Positions 1 through 13,039 of a stretch of 64,000 bases of DNA are shown here, in pieces. Source of the stretch: Galeopsis tetrahit (Eukaryota; Streptophyta; Magnoliopsida; Lamiales; Lamiaceae); assembly GCA_963675135.1 (NCBI GenBank), contig OY776121.1, positions 74,608,875 through 74,672,874 of the forward strand, given 5' to 3'. The notes under the pieces were generated by a model. It was not told where the DNA came from and made no database searches. It saw only the letters and a program-made list of their open reading frames with translations. Every line of letters begins with the position of its first letter. The stretch's first letter is position 1. The position numbers were made by a program, and so were the translations under genes.

Positions 1-46
1 ATATTAAAATTCGTGTAAAAAATTATGAGTTCTTGAGTAGGTAACT

Positions 47-1000
47 AGGGGTGGAAGTAGGCTGAACCACCCGATAGAGGCTTACGGCCTGGCCTAGCCT
101 ACTTATTATATGAGTCGGACTAAAACTTTTTAAAAAGTCTATTTATTTAAATAGGTCGGACTTAGGCTTTGTATAAAGTCTTATAAGCCTAATGGCCGGC
201 CTATTTAAAATTATGTATTATATATATTTTTATTTCTTTTTTGTAGATAAATAGTTATATTTATATATTTATCATATTAAATATTTAATAATAAAATAGT
301 TCTTGAAATATAATATTAATAGTATAATACAACTAATTAAATTTGTTTTAGCATTCGAGAAATTATTTTTATATTTTTATTTGAATTTATCATTGTATAT
401 TAATGCAGTTTGTCTAGGAAGAGCATGTAATTGTATTAGTATTTATAATGAATTTCTTTTGTGTAATAGTACTAATCGATAGGGTCTCATTGGTCGATAG
501 AGGCTCATTGGTAAGTGCTACAAGATCTCTTGCATTGGAATCCATGGTTATGGACCCGAATCGGTTAGTATGAAACATTTTTTTTTCAAGTGAAATTCCT
601 TAGTATATGAAAGATTGAAAAAGTGTTTTCGTAGTTGTGGAATAAGAAGCCTTCGTATCTTAATGCACGTATTTAATTAATTCTGAGCTTTTAGAGTGGC
701 ATACACTTTTTGTGCACTTATTTTGATCGTAAATTTATTTACAATTTTAAATATTGAAGCGTGTTTTTAAATTTTTGTATTGAATAAATTTTAAATAGAC
801 TTCTAAAACACTCATAGGTCTGATCTGTTTACTCAAAAGATTGGATTAAATCCATAAAAAAAAAAAAAGTCTATTATAGATAATATATCAGACTTAATTA
901 AGCTATTTTTTTATATATAGATCTATATCTTTTCATGACCTATTTCCACCCAATTTTTTATAAATAGATCTATATCTTTTCATGACCTATTTCCACCCCT
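47..1000. mobile_element. hAT-like non-autonomous element (probable)
   Basis: The left end begins AGGGGTGGAAGTAGG and the right end, read on the other strand, begins AGGGGTGGAAATAGG, giving a short terminal inverted repeat. The interior is AT-rich with no reading frame of note. The right end has a 35-bp direct duplication (917-951 and 964-998) that repeats the terminal sequence. I cannot see a clean 8-bp target duplication, so the class is inferred from the resemblance of the ends to the better-supported elements at 23565 and 38805. Confidence 0.5.
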
Positions 1001-2107
1001 GAGGCACCGGAGGGAGTATCAATTAGCTTTTCCTTTTCCCTAATGATTTCTCATTCTCCTAATTATAGTCGATCATTGATGACTGCCAACTTTTCCAAAA
1101 AGGAATTCGGAAACACCGTATTTTCCGAAATAAGGGGATTGTAAACTTACACAAAAAAATTTATGTTATTTTTACTATATATACTACTAAGTGCTAAGAT
1201 AGGTCAGGTATATTAACTCAATTTGAATACCAGCTTGCTTCTTTTTTTGGAAAATAGTAGAAAGGAAAATTAATTTTAATTGGGAGACTTTTTATTCAGC
1301 GCAATTTTAGAATGTTAACTTAAATAGTTAAGTGGATTATGAATGTCACAGAAAATATATAATGGCATCTATATTTAACTACATACTCTGTATATCTGTG
1401 AGTTGAAACTGACATTGAGGGTCACCAAGCTGGTTTAGTACGTAATACAGGTTGTCTTTGATAATTTGACGCTTAGAATCATACACAAGATTAAGCTATA
1501 TAGAACATATATAACTTCATAACTATCTTAATAAACTGCTAATAACAAATTAACCAACTAACTGAACTTCTAAAACAGATTTGGGGAGTGTATCTCCTAA
1601 TATGGGGAGTGTATTAGCTACTCCTTTAGAATGTGTGATGAGGATTAAGTGATAGAACTTCGATAGTTGCCTAAGATAGACCCCCCTGACTAGAAAGTAA
1701 TCACTTGTTTTTGTTAGTTCAATACATATTCTTTATAGTGGAGTTAAAAAAAAAAAATTGGTAGGAATTTTTCTGTAAGGAGAGTTTTCTCATAAAAAGA
1801 TTTTTAACAGAACTCCTGGATCAATTTGTAATTTTATATAAAAATATTTATTACTTTTATTTGTCATTTATCATTAAATTAGCTAGATCGTAAATAATTT
1901 AAAAATAACAAAGAAAATAAAAATTCTCATGCCTCAGTGAAAAAATAAATAGTAAGAGTAAATTAAAAAAATCTTTGCAACATCGAGGACGTACAAATCG
2001 AACTTCAACAACGATCGAAGTTGTGGAGGAGGAGCGACTACGCGGGTCGAATATGGGATGGCGACGGTACCATAAGAGGATATTCTACATTGTCAGAAAA
2101 TTCCTTT
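1001..2107. other. AT-rich spacer, no gene seen
   Basis: The stretch is AT-rich with homopolymer runs and no open frame with protein-like composition. A short open frame near 1975-2166 is not supported by any motif and runs into the MITE that starts at 2108. I see no regulatory or RNA feature I can defend here. Confidence 0.6.
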
Positions 2108-2465
2108 GGGGATGTTTGTTTTGGGATTATGTAGGATGCGGAAAATCTTGGATGGAGAAATCCTGATAAATAGTAAATGTGTGTGTTTGTTTTAGGATTT
2201 TGAGTAGGATGAGATGTAATTTTATGTCAAATCAAGTTGTGTAAGAGTGGGTGATGTTGTATTATAATATTATATAATGTAACTTTATTTCAAATTAATT
2301 GTGTAAGAATAAATGATATATTATTATTATAATAGTTTAATATATATATATATATAGGGGTGGATGGAGTTGGATGGTGAAACCGAATGTGAAATCTCAA
2401 ACTAGAACAAGACGGGGGACGTTACGTCCCCATCCGGACGGGTGAGTCCCAAAACAAACATCCCC
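2108..2465. mobile_element. MITE with GGGGATGTTTG ends
   Basis: The two ends are a 19-bp perfect inverted repeat beginning GGGGATGTTTGTTTTGGGA. The element is about 358 bp and encodes nothing. TTT flanks both sides, which would fit a 3-bp target duplication of PIF/Harbinger (Tourist) type, but this is too short to be decisive. The interior contains a short inverted motif near 2413-2435 (GGGGACGTTACGTCCCC). Confidence 0.65.
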
Positions 2466-5400
2466 TTTAAGTCTATATACTTACATAGATCGAGTGGATG
2501 TTAGGGATTTTGACATTGAAATGAGAAAGTCACTAAATCTGTTTTACAAGACTATTTTTTTTAGCACACTAAATTTACAGGGTGGCATTACGGACACTTG
2601 GGCAGACGAGTTTTGAACATAAAAATTATTGTGAAACACATTAATATTAATAAAATCACGAAAATAATTTAAATAAAAAAGTTAGAAAATGAAAGCCCCC
2701 TTGCGCCGCCGAACCCTGTTTCCTTCGGGCCCAGTTAATTTCTTGGCGTAGCTAAATTCATTTTATTTATTTATTTATTTGAAATGACTGATTTAGGGTT
2801 GTCAAATTCTCGACGTCTCAACCACCGTATCATACGTTGTTCTATTCGTCTTCCCATCCTCTACCTTTTTGGATTGGATGTGGCTATTGACTTCACACTA
2901 TTTACTAAATACACTCACTATATATAAATGTATGAATGGGCTAAAAATATATTCTGGAGTAGTAAATAGTAAAAAAAATATATCAATTTTTAATCATATG
3001 TTCAATATGCATTATTTTTTACACCAACATTATCACTTTTCACTTTAAAATAAAAAACTACCACTTATCATTTATATTTTCAATTTGTTTATTATTCTTT
3101 AACATGAACATTAGTATTACTTTTCACATTGAAATTTAACATAGTACTAGAGCTATGTATCAATCAATTTATAATCGATTAAACAGGTTCGTCGATCTAG
3201 GCACGTTTCCGCAATTCACTTTGAATGAATTTTTTAAGTTCTATACTCATTTCTGTCAAATCGAATTTCTTGAGTTCTATACTCATATCTTTGCGGGCTT
3301 ATACTCGTGGGTTTTAGATTTGATTTTATCTTGATTCAAATCAAGTTCGAGAAGGAATTGCTTACCATCCATGTCCATCTTGTGGGAGGGTGTGAAAAAT
3401 AACAACAAATGAGAATATAAGTTAAGAGTTATTGTTTTATAGTTATAACTTCTACGGAGTATTTTAGTAGTTTTAACATCTCTTGTAAATCTCCTATTAT
3501 ATAGAGGAGGAATGATAATCATATTCTCAATTCAGGAGGAATGATAATCATATTCTCAATTCAAATTTGATGATGTGATTCCATCTAATTCTCTATTCAA
3601 TGTAATTATCTCAACATGCATTCTATTATTTAATCTAATTCATTTTTATTTCTATATTTCTCTATTATTTCAATAGGTATTTTATTTAATAAAAAAAAAA
3701 AATCACTTTTCGCATGAAGGGTATCTTTCTTTTATGCATTTACACGTTTTGAAATTTAAAATGGGTGAGTTAGAAAACTACTTACTTCTCGATTAAATTA
3801 TCTTCCAAGTACACACCTTATGTAGACTATGGTATGAATGCGAAATTTACAAAATTACACAATTAATTAGATAAATTAAAAACTTATGACACGGTACCGT
3901 CTAATACATGAAACGATTTCTTACACACATATATATTACATAATTTGTGGACTTTAAAAAAATAATCTCATGCAAGCTCTCCTTTAAAAAAAATTACACT
4001 AACAAAAACTCTATAAAATTGATTACATATATTTTAACTAAATGTGTGTAAAATATTTCTACATTAGACGCTTTGAAATAATTTTGTTTCATTTAAAATT
4101 AAATTCGAATTTGGTGAAAAATGAATTCATTTATAATATAAACCCTACTAATTTCGATATTGCATCAATTAAATTATCCTTTGAAGGAATTTAGACATGG
4201 ATGATAATTATTATGTGCATTAGGGAATCCACAATATTTAATATTTGAGTGCATCGCCTATTCCATAAAAAGTTGCAGTTGTACGTCGGTGGCGAATCAA
4301 CGCCATTTTCCTTTCTATCCCATTGTCGGGGCAAATTCACCACTTGCACCCGTAATTTCTTTATAAACTCACAATTAATCCATGGCCAGTATGCTTAGAC
4401 GTCACGTAGCTTTTTTTTTTTTTTTTTAAACGTTTCAAAATAGTTAAAATTTTAATTTACATTTCATAACATTTTTAATTGCTTAATTTACGTCCAATTT
4501 TGTTGAAGTTAAAATAATTCGTCGAAAATCCCCAAATTTAATATAGAAACGATGTCGTTTTAGTCACTCCGACGTAAATTAAGCAATTAAAAAAATTATA
4601 AAACGTAAATTAAACTTTTAACTAAAACGAGACGTTATGCGAAAAAGATAAAAATACTCAACAAATATGTACATTTCACTGTAAAATTGATCTAACATTT
4701 TAATATTTATTAAACAAATAACACTATAGCATTTTTTATTTTTTTTTGGTGTTAATTAATTAATCGAAAAATTATATTAATAAATATAAGTTTAATAAAT
4801 ATAAATATAAAATTTCCAGAATATAATTGAACATAGGACGTGGGGAGTGATTTCACAAATAACCTTAACCTTTCATAAATTGTTAAAAGGAGTAATTTTT
4901 AAGTAGTTTATAAGTTGTTAAAAAAAGTGTTTAACTAATAAAATATATACCTTCTTTTTAGTGGGTAATGTGTGGTGGTTTTTTTTTTTTTTTTTTTTTT
5001 GAAGTATAACTTAAAGAATTTTAGAAAAATAAGTTATTAAGTTGGAATATGATTTATTTTTATTTTTGCAGCTTATAAGGATCTTGTAGGCTGTTAAACA
5101 TCTTTTTCACCAAACACTTTTGGAGAGTTTATAAACTGTGTCATATCGGTTGTTAAAATAGCAAAACTCCAAATTTCATGCTTTGATAAATGCATCTCAA
5201 AACCACAGATTAGTCATTGTTGGAAATGCTATAGATCGAGATTTCGACCTTTTAATAATCAAGAATATTTTAGTCTGATTGAATGATATTAAAAAACGCT
5301 GAGATGTTAATTCTTACCCAATAAGCAACTTTGAGAAAACAAGTCGAGAGAACTGTACGTGGTCTGTGACTGTATGGCTCAGATCTTAATAAAATTAGTC

Positions 5401-6199
5401 CGTTAAAACCTGTTTGGTTTGGTATTCATAACATCTCCTGCTTCAGTTTCCCTCAGGACCACTACTTCTTGTCGCTCATACCTAACAGAGTCAGAAATTA
5501 TGGTCCAAGAGTCCAATTAAATCCAAGTTATTCAAATAATTTTGTCTAATCTAAAACTCTTTAACTTAGGTAGGTGGTTAATTCAAATAGTTTATATTAA
5601 TTCCCTAATAATTCTCTCACTTAAGGGTCCGATTATCATTTTTACCACTTGAAGATGAGGCTCATCAAGTGAACAATTTAAATGTAGAAATTGAACTTAC
5701 GAGTATGAGTGTGAGTCTAACTCTACGTAATATATTACCCTCGAGATATATAATCTATTTTTACCTACATTGCGAATAAAATGCCTTTTTAATGATTTAC
5801 AAAAAAAAAAAAAAAAAAAAAAACTTTAAATTTTTGAAAATTTTACTCACATTTTTTTTTCTCCAATTTGTTCTCTCCTCTCTTAATTCTCCACCTCGAA
5901 TTTTGTGGGGGAATATTATGAAAAATAATTGAAGAATTAAAAGAGTAAGAACAAAAAAAAAATATTAAATTTAAATTACTAAAGACCATTTATGGGGAGG
6001 TAATTTGAGAAGAAATGAGATAAAAATAGTTAAAAAGATAAATAAATACAAACACAATTTAAAGAGTAAAAAGACATTCAATCTGAAATGAAGGTAGTAA
6101 AAAATATAGACTAAATTTTCTTTCAATATATATACTTTAATAAAAGCTCAATCATTCGCTTGCAACACATGAAACATCACACATTAATAATATAATAGG
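2466..6199. other. AT-rich intergenic region
   Basis: About 3.7 kb of AT-rich sequence with poly(A)/poly(T) tracts (for example near 4980-5000 and 5802-5822) and no credible coding sequence. A 30-bp block around 3508-3560 (ATGATAATCATATTCTCAAT) is tandemly duplicated. Weak inverted segments around 4430-4620 (conserved words such as AAATTAAGCAATTAAAAA on both strands) suggest a decayed fold-back element, which I could not delimit. Confidence 0.5.
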
Positions 6200-6414
6200 C
6201 AAATACTTGTGTGTACCAGTTACATCCATGTAACTTGTTATTTTTTAATACAATTTTATAAATAAGTGAATGTTACTAATGAGTTATGGCAAATACAGTA
6301 TAATATTAATTCAAATAGAGTATAGTATTAGTTCAAATATAGTATAGTATTAGTTCAAATATTAAATAGAAACAAGTTACATGTATGTAACTGGTACACA
6401 AGAGTGCATGCAAC
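6200..6414. mobile_element. MITE, family shared with 22275-22505
   Basis: The ends form an inverted repeat built on GTGTACCAGTTACAT and ATGTAACTGGTACAC. The interior has repeated words of the type AGTATAGTATTAGTTCAAAT. A second copy in opposite orientation lies at 22275-22505 with the same ends and the same interior words, which supports a real repeat family. No coding capacity; superfamily not determined. Confidence 0.65.
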
Positions 6415-7009
6415 TCTTAACAATATATCTCATCTTTCTTAAGAAAAGAGACTATGCATGGCATCTTTCATTCTTTATGTATCAGTTTATCATAATTTTA
6501 AATATATTGTATAATAATTACACTTATAAAGTACTACATAATTTTTAAAAGTACATAAACAATAGATTTAATATTTTGAATATGGCATCTTTCATTCTTT
6601 ATGTTTTAATTTATCATAGTTTTAACTATTATATAATAATTACATTTACTATTATTTAAATTTACACTTATAAAGTACATAGCTCTTTATAAATACATAA
6701 AGAGTAGAATTTTTACTCTCACATTTTTAGTAAATAGGAGTATTTTGAATTTGTAATATATACTGCTATTTTTTTATAATTATAACTTTACTTTTTAATC
6801 TAGCCATTTTTATACTCGGTAATTCTTATTTCTTCATAAATTTTATTTATAACTGAGATTCAATTCAAATGAAAATAAACAAAAAAATAAAAAAAAAAGT
6901 CCATAAGAGTATATAAGAAGAAGAAGAAAATAAAACATGGGGGCCCAATGCCTCCTGGCGCCCCCTCCCTCGTCATACTCACAATTATTAGGCTTTGGTT
7001 TCATGAGGT

Positions 7010-7018
7010 TATATAATA
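7010..7018 (+). promoter_or_regulatory. TATA box of the MSL10-like gene
   Basis: TATATAATA lies about 80 bp upstream of the MSL10-like start codon, in a region otherwise free of ATG codons in a good context. The spacing fits a short 5' UTR. This is by motif only. Confidence 0.5.
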
Positions 7019-7097
7019 AGGCATTCTGTCTTCATAATTTCAATGATCTAAACCATACATAGTCTCAAGTATATACTATAATTTATACTCCATTCAT

Positions 7098-9687
7098 ATG
7101 GAAACTCTCTGTAAACCTTTCAAAATTCCGCCACCACAACACCAAGAAGAACACCTGATGAACTCCAATAATAATGATGATGTTTCGCAGAGCAACAATG
7201 GCGCCGGAACAGACCGAGCCTGGTGGACCTCCAGTTACGATTTCCAAAACAAACCCGCCGACGTGTTGCCGCCGCCGTCGTCCAGGAGCCCGACTGCTAA
7301 AATCCAGGATCAACAAACGCAGCCGAAAGAAGTCCGAATTTCAGTTAACGAGAACGTCGAGGTGGCGGATAATGCAGAAGCGGAGGAGGAGGTGGTGGTT
7401 TGCAGCTCGACCGATTACTTTCCGATGAAATCGAGTTTCATTAGAAGTAAAACGAAGTCAAGGTTGCTGGACCAGCCGGAGGAAAAACATCCACGATCAC
7501 AGACTCAAAGACGGGGCAAGTCTCATCATTTCGGAAAGGGGACGAGCACGAGCGAATTAGACGAGGATGATCCCTTCCTTGATGAGGACTTACCGGATGA
7601 TTACAAGAAGATCAAGTACAACAATCTTTCGGTATTACAGCTACTCAGTTTGATATTAATTATTGCTGCCCTGGTTTGTAGTTTAACCATTGAAAGGCTG
7701 AGAAATCACACTGCCGTTGGATTGAGGATATGGAAATGGGAGTTTATGGTTTTGGTTTTGATCTCTGGGAGATTGGTCTCTGGCTGGGTCATAAAGATTA
7801 TTATTCTTTTAATTGAGGGTAACTTTTTGTTAAGGAAACGGGTTGTGTATTTCATATACGGTTTGAAAAAATCTGTGCAAAATTGTGTGTGGTTGGCTCT
7901 CGTTTGGATTGTCTGGCATTCCATTTTTGAGGACAAGATTAAAAAGGTGACCAATACGCAGGTTTTGTCATATGTTTCTGGGATTTGGGTGTGTCTTCTG
8001 GTGGGGACGTTGATTTGGCTACTGAAAACTCTGCTTGTTAAGGTTTTAGCATCTTCGTTTCACGTGAATACTTTTTTTGATCGGATTCAAGGAGCGTTGT
8101 TCAATCAATATGTGATCGAGGCGCTTTCAGGGCCGTCGCTACTTGAAATCCGACAAGATCAAGAAGAGGAGGAGCAGGTGATGGATGAGGTACAGAAACT
8201 TCAGAATGCAGGATCGAGTGTGCCAGCTAATTTGAAGGCCAATATGTTTCCAAAGACTGGAAGAATTCTCCGTACGAATTCTAAGAGTAAGGTGTTTTCA
8301 AGAGTGTCGTCGAACAAGGAAGATAAGAATGGTATCACGATTGATCATTTGTATAGGTTGAATCAGAAGAACATTTCAGCTTGGAATATGAAGAGGTTGT
8401 CCAGCACTGTGAGGCGAGAGGCGCTCTCGATTAGAGATGCGAAAATAAACGAGGGGTCGGTGCATATCACAAGTGAGAATCAGGCCAAGTCAGCTGCTAA
8501 GAAGATCTTTCTCAATGTTGCAATGCCAGGATCTAAGTAACCTCCAATCCTTTCTTTCTTATGCACATTATAATTATTTGACTATATATATTAATATTGT
8601 TATGTATCTGCAGGCATATTTTCCTGGAGGATTTATTGTGCTTTATGCGGGAGGATGAGGCCTTACAGACTCTGCATCTCTTTGTAGATGGAACTGAGGA
8701 AAAGGGAATCAGCAAACGTGCTCTTAAAAATTGGATGGTAAGAATTACTACTATCTTAATTTCATTATATATATATAGCTGTTGGCACTAATCATGGAAT
8801 TGAATTTGATATTTGACAACAGGTGACTGCATTCAGAGAGCGAAGAGCTCTTGCTTTGTCTCTAAATGACACAAAAACCGCGGTTAACAAAATGCACAAC
8901 ATGCTAAATGTCATAGTAGGGATTCTCATTGTTGTTGTGTGGCTTCTTATACTCAAAGTTGCAACAACACACTTTCTTGTCTTCTTAAGCTCCCAGGCTC
9001 TTTTGGTGGTATTCATGTTTGGAAACACGTGCAAGACTACTTTCGAGGCGATTATCTTCTTATTCGTGATGCACCCGTTTGACGTGGGTGATCGTGTTGA
9101 AGTTGATGGAGTTCAAGTAAGTATTCATTCCTGTTTGTTTTTTCTTTTTCAAAAGAATCAACAATTAATGTTTGTATCTTATATTGCAGATGATTGTTGA
9201 GGAAATGAATATATTGACAACAGTTTTTCTCAAGTTCGATAACCACAAAATCTATTATCCAAATAGCATACTTTGCACAAAGCCAATCAACAATTATTAC
9301 CGTAGCCCAGATATGGGAGACTCAATTGATTTCTGTATCCACATTTCAACTCCTGGGGAGAAGATTGCAGCAATTAAGGAAAGGATAACAAGGTATGTGA
9401 ACAACAGGAGTGACCACTGGTACCCTGCCCCAATGATTGTGATAAGAGACGTGGAGGACATGAACAGGTTGAAGTTTTCGATATGGCTTTCACACAAAAT
9501 GAATCATCAGGATATGGGGGAGAGATGGACAAGGAGAGCACTTGTTGTGGAGGAAATGGTTAAAACATTCAAAGAGCTCGATATTGAATATCGTATGTTG
9601 CCTCTCGACGTCAACATACGCAACATAAGTTCGACTAGGCTACCATCTAATTGGACTGCTTGTGCCCCTAATTCATCATCAATATAG
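7098..9687 (+). CDS. MSL10: MscS-like mechanosensitive channel, MSL9/MSL10 type
   Basis: Four exons by GT-AG sites and frame continuity: 7098-8536, 8614-8737, 8823-9116, 9190-9687, giving 784 residues. This is a plant plasma-membrane mechanosensitive ion channel of the MscS family (group of Arabidopsis MSL4-MSL10), opened by membrane tension and linked in Arabidopsis to osmotic and cell-death signalling. The N-terminus (1-170) is hydrophilic and acidic/serine-rich, ending in a DEDDPF-DEDLPDD stretch. Hydrophobic segments lie at about 178-196, 213-240, 260-274 and 289-313, then a long soluble loop (315-545), then two more at 549-568 and 572-603. The pore-lining last helix runs into the MscS-domain motif MHPFDVGDRVEVDGVQ (604-619), followed by EEMNILTTVFLKFDN, typical of this subfamily. 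Length is slightly above the roughly 735 residues of Arabidopsis MSL10, mostly in the N-terminal region. The start is the first good ATG after the TATA box. MSL9 versus MSL10 orthology cannot be separated here. Confidence 0.93.
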
Positions 9688-10045
9688 TGAAATTACTATT
9701 AATATTGTTGCTCAACAATAATAGAGACTAGGATTAAGATATAATAGCTAGAGGATCACAACTCACAACGTATTCTAATGTTGAGCAGCACTTTGCATCG
9801 GATCTTTTATTCACAGACCGATGTAGTATTATATTATTCCCTAGAATGTTGTACATGTACACACTAGATTTTTATGTATCATCATGCATGTATGTACCAA
9901 TGAATAAATAATGGAGTATTAATTAATGATATGCACGAATTGTCAAATCATATTGTTTCAATCATGATTTAAGGATTCTTGAATAATTATGGAGCTGGAA
10001 ACTAGAGTGTCGGCACAATATGGTCAGACTCCTACTTCACCTCCT

Positions 10046-10100
10046 TGTAATATCTTCTCTAGTTTTTTTTTTTTTTTTACGGGGATATCTTCTCTAGTTT
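10046..10100 (-). repeat. Poly(A)-only retroposed micro-insertion
   Basis: ATATCTTCTCTAG occurs twice, directly flanking a run of about 18 T followed by ACGGGG. Read on the minus strand this is a few bases of template plus a poly(A) tail between perfect target-site duplications. That is the structure of an extremely 5'-truncated LINE-mobilised insertion. Confidence 0.5.
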
Positions 10101-11012
10101 AAGTATCAGTACACTACGTCTAAATCTTGTACTTATACTTAAAATTCTAAAATCAATACAAGTCTACTGATTCTTTTTTATACTTATGAAAATATCTCAT
10201 TATCTCTTTATACTTTGTGCCCTTTATTTGTCTTTCACTTGTTTTAATTGTACCAACACTTACGGTTTTTTTCTTATTGATTAGAACTTAGAAAATGTTA
10301 AAAAAGGGAAATTTGTTGGGAAAAGTAAATGATTGATTTTGATTATACCAAAATTGCACTCAAAAGGAAAACAAAATAAACAGATTTTTCACTTTAGATC
10401 TAGTGTTTATATAACAACACAGTTTCAATTATATTATGAACATTCATGTTATTGTAACACATACATGTTTATTTAGTGATATATATTTGCTCTTATAAAA
10501 ACACATATTTTTTTATATAGTAACACATACTTGTCACCATAGTAACACAGATCCAGGAACAAAATTTAATTTTTCTTTGTGCACAATTTTTCTTTTTGGA
10601 AGAGATCCATTTAACTCTGTCTCAATTAATTTCTGACTTTTAATATTTTTCTACCAGTTTAATAAATTATTAAAACAAATAGGGCCACAAAAGCCTAATC
10701 AACATTGAAACATGTGAAAAAAAAAAGTCAAACAAAATGTCACATGAATCGTGACCGATTTGGTGACCTGCTACAGGTGATCAATGTATTAAAATCAAAA
10801 TATTTAGAAGGTCAAAATTAAAAAATCGAAATTGTTTGAACCAAATTAAAAAATAGGTAAAGTTATTCAACTTACCCACATTATAATCCCTTTAATTTAA
10901 TTCATCAACACCCTCATTTAATTTGTTGGATATAATGAAAGTTGCCCAAGTTTATTAATCCTTGCACTTGTTGGTGCATCAAGCCTACAAATAAATACTC
11001 TCGTTGTCCATT

Positions 11013-11083
11013 TAATCGGTTCCAACTTAACTCTCCGGCCCAACTTATCGGGCCAACTGATATTATAGAGTTGGAACCGATTA
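11013..11083. repeat. Perfect 15-bp inverted repeat (hairpin)
   Basis: TAATCGGTTCCAACT at 11013-11027 is the exact reverse complement of 11069-11083, with a 41-bp loop containing a shorter GGCC-centred inverted word. Flanking direct repeats (GCCTACAAATAA, at about 10983 and 11101) suggest a small mobile element around it. Confidence 0.55.
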
Positions 11084-11338
11084 ACCCAAACCTGGATCAA
11101 GCCTACAAATAAGTACTCAAGTTATCCATTTTTATAATTTTAATTTGAATTGACATGAATTTTAACGAAAACGGATTGTTTAGGTAAAAAAATGAAAGGT
11201 TCAGTCTAACTTTATACTTGTCATTGGAGTTGACTCATTTGAGTTGACGTGGGTTTTAAGTAGATCTGATTATTTGTTTTAAAAATAAAAATTTGAGGGT
11301 GGAGATAAAATAAAAAGGGTAGGGCTGCTGTGTACTCA

Positions 11339-12735
11339 AGTACACGGTGTACTTAAGTCCACTTGCAATCCTAATTATGTGGATAAATAACATATTGCAT
11401 GCTCATATACCACCAACTAGCCGTTACAGCCTAGTGGTCACCCATTGCGTTTTTCACCACTAGGTCATGTGTTCGAGTCCCAACTACATCAAGTTTATTT
11501 TCGCACCTTTTTTATTTATTTTCGCACCTTTTTTATTTATTTTCGCACCTAATAAATATTTTAGCACTCGTTTATCTAGATTATAAAAGTCCAAGCCTAA
11601 TAACCAAAAGGTGTATCATCCATAGTCATAAAAGTGCAAGTTTATATAATAAAATGTGTGAAATTAATAACAATTTTTTTAAAAAATATAGAAACAGTTT
11701 ATCTAGATTATAAAAGTGAAAGACTATTTTATTTTCGCACCTTTTTTATTTATTTTCGCACCTAATAAATATTTTAAAATTTAATTTTATTTTCGCACCT
11801 TTTTTATTTATTTTCGCACCTAATAAATATTTTAGCACTCGTTTATCTAGATTATAAAAGTGCAAGCCTAATAACCAAAAGGTGTATCATCCATAGTCAT
11901 AAAAGTGCAAGTTTATATAATAAAATGTGTGAAATTAATAACAATTTTTTAAAAAAATATAGAAACAGTTTATCTAGATTATAAAAGTGCAAGACTAATA
12001 ACCAAAAGGTATATCTTTGATAGTTATAAAAGTGCAAGATTAAATAATAAAATGTGTGAAATTAATAACAATTTTTTTAAAAAAAATAGAAACAGTTTAT
12101 CTAGATTATAAAAGTGCAAGGCTAATAACCAAAAGGTGTATCATTGATAGTCATAAAAGTGCAAGTTTAAATAATAAAATGTGTGAAATTAATAAAAGTG
12201 CAAGTTTAAATAATAAAATGTGTCAAATTAATAACAATGTTTTTCAAAATATTAGGAACAGTTTATGTATATTATAAAAGTGCAATTATTAATAACCAAA
12301 AGATCATACACTTTTCATTAATAGATCATACACTTTGCAGTTATAATAACATACACTTTTCTTTAATATATAACTTACACTTTTCAGTTATAATATCATA
12401 CACTTTTCAATTATAATAACATACACTTTTCATTAAAAACAATGTTGCACTTTTTAATATAGTAACATACACTTTTAATTTAAAAAACAAAGATACACTT
12501 TTTAGTTATAATAAAATACACTTTTTCAAAAAAAAAAATCGAAAAAAAAATCGAAAAAAAAAATTGAAAAAAAAATCGAAAAAAAAGTCAAAGTTTGACC
12601 ATTGACTGGTCAACGGTCAACATTTGACTGGTCAAAGTCTACTGGGCTACGGGTCGGTCGGGTCGCAAAAATTGGGCCTGGGAAAAGCATTGGGTAGGGT
12701 AGGGCTACAAATGGGCCTAGAGTACACCGTGTACT
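11339..12735. mobile_element. Repeat-rich element bounded by AGTACACGGTGTACT
   Basis: The 15-mer AGTACACGGTGTACT at 11339-11353 recurs in inverted form at 12721-12735. Inside, from left: a tRNA-like head (11420-11485), repeats of TTATTTTCGCACC, about six copies of a 127-162 bp unit starting GTTTATCTAGATTATAAAAG (11570, 11697, 11841, 11968, 12095, 12261), an array of CATACACTTTTC words (12305-12520), an A-rich tract with AATCGAAAAAA repeats, and a GTCAACGGTCAAC-rich segment (12585-12645). No protein is encoded. A related segment in the opposite orientation lies at about 38045-38700. No target duplication was recognised, so the class is open. Confidence 0.5.
11420..11485 (+). repeat. tRNA-like SINE head
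   Basis: An A-box-like CAGCCTAGTGG at about 11428 and a B-box GTTCGAGTCCC at 11471 are spaced as in a tRNA promoter, but the sequence cannot fold into a complete tRNA cloverleaf with a matched acceptor stem. It is therefore read as a tRNA-derived SINE head inside a larger repeat element. Confidence 0.5.
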
Positions 12736-13039
12736 CAGAAACATACAAGAATTTGGCAAATAAAAATAAAGTATAATATTTTGTTTTACATTAATTAGTT
12801 TAAAATTCTATTTTATACAATTAATTCAATTTTATCAAATATTATACTGTATATGAATGTACGTATACAAATATATTTTTCTTATACTAGTTTGAACTAT
12901 TTTCTTATAAATGGAATAATGATGCAGATAAAGATACAATGGAATCGGATGAAGAATTAGTTTGAAGACTTATTTTTAATTAGTACTGAGGGAGCATTTG
13001 GCCTTAAAGGCCTGTATTAGTCTTTTGTTATTAATTAAT

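Larger units (their letters stand above)
9688..11338. other. MSL10-like 3' region and AT-rich spacer
   Basis: The first roughly 220 bp are the likely 3' UTR; an AATAAATAA signal sits at about 9902. The rest is AT-rich and non-coding. It contains a poly(T) micro-insertion near 10048-10085 and a 15-bp perfect inverted repeat at 11013-11083, listed separately. Confidence 0.55.

Noticed and set aside
1975..2166. 63-residue frame beginning at a non-ATG codon
   Set aside because: No ATG at the start, no motif, and it runs into the terminal repeat of a MITE.
12056..12277. 73-residue frame with SASLNNKMC repeats
   Set aside because: It translates the tandem repeat array of the element at 11339-12735; internal repetition alone explains it.
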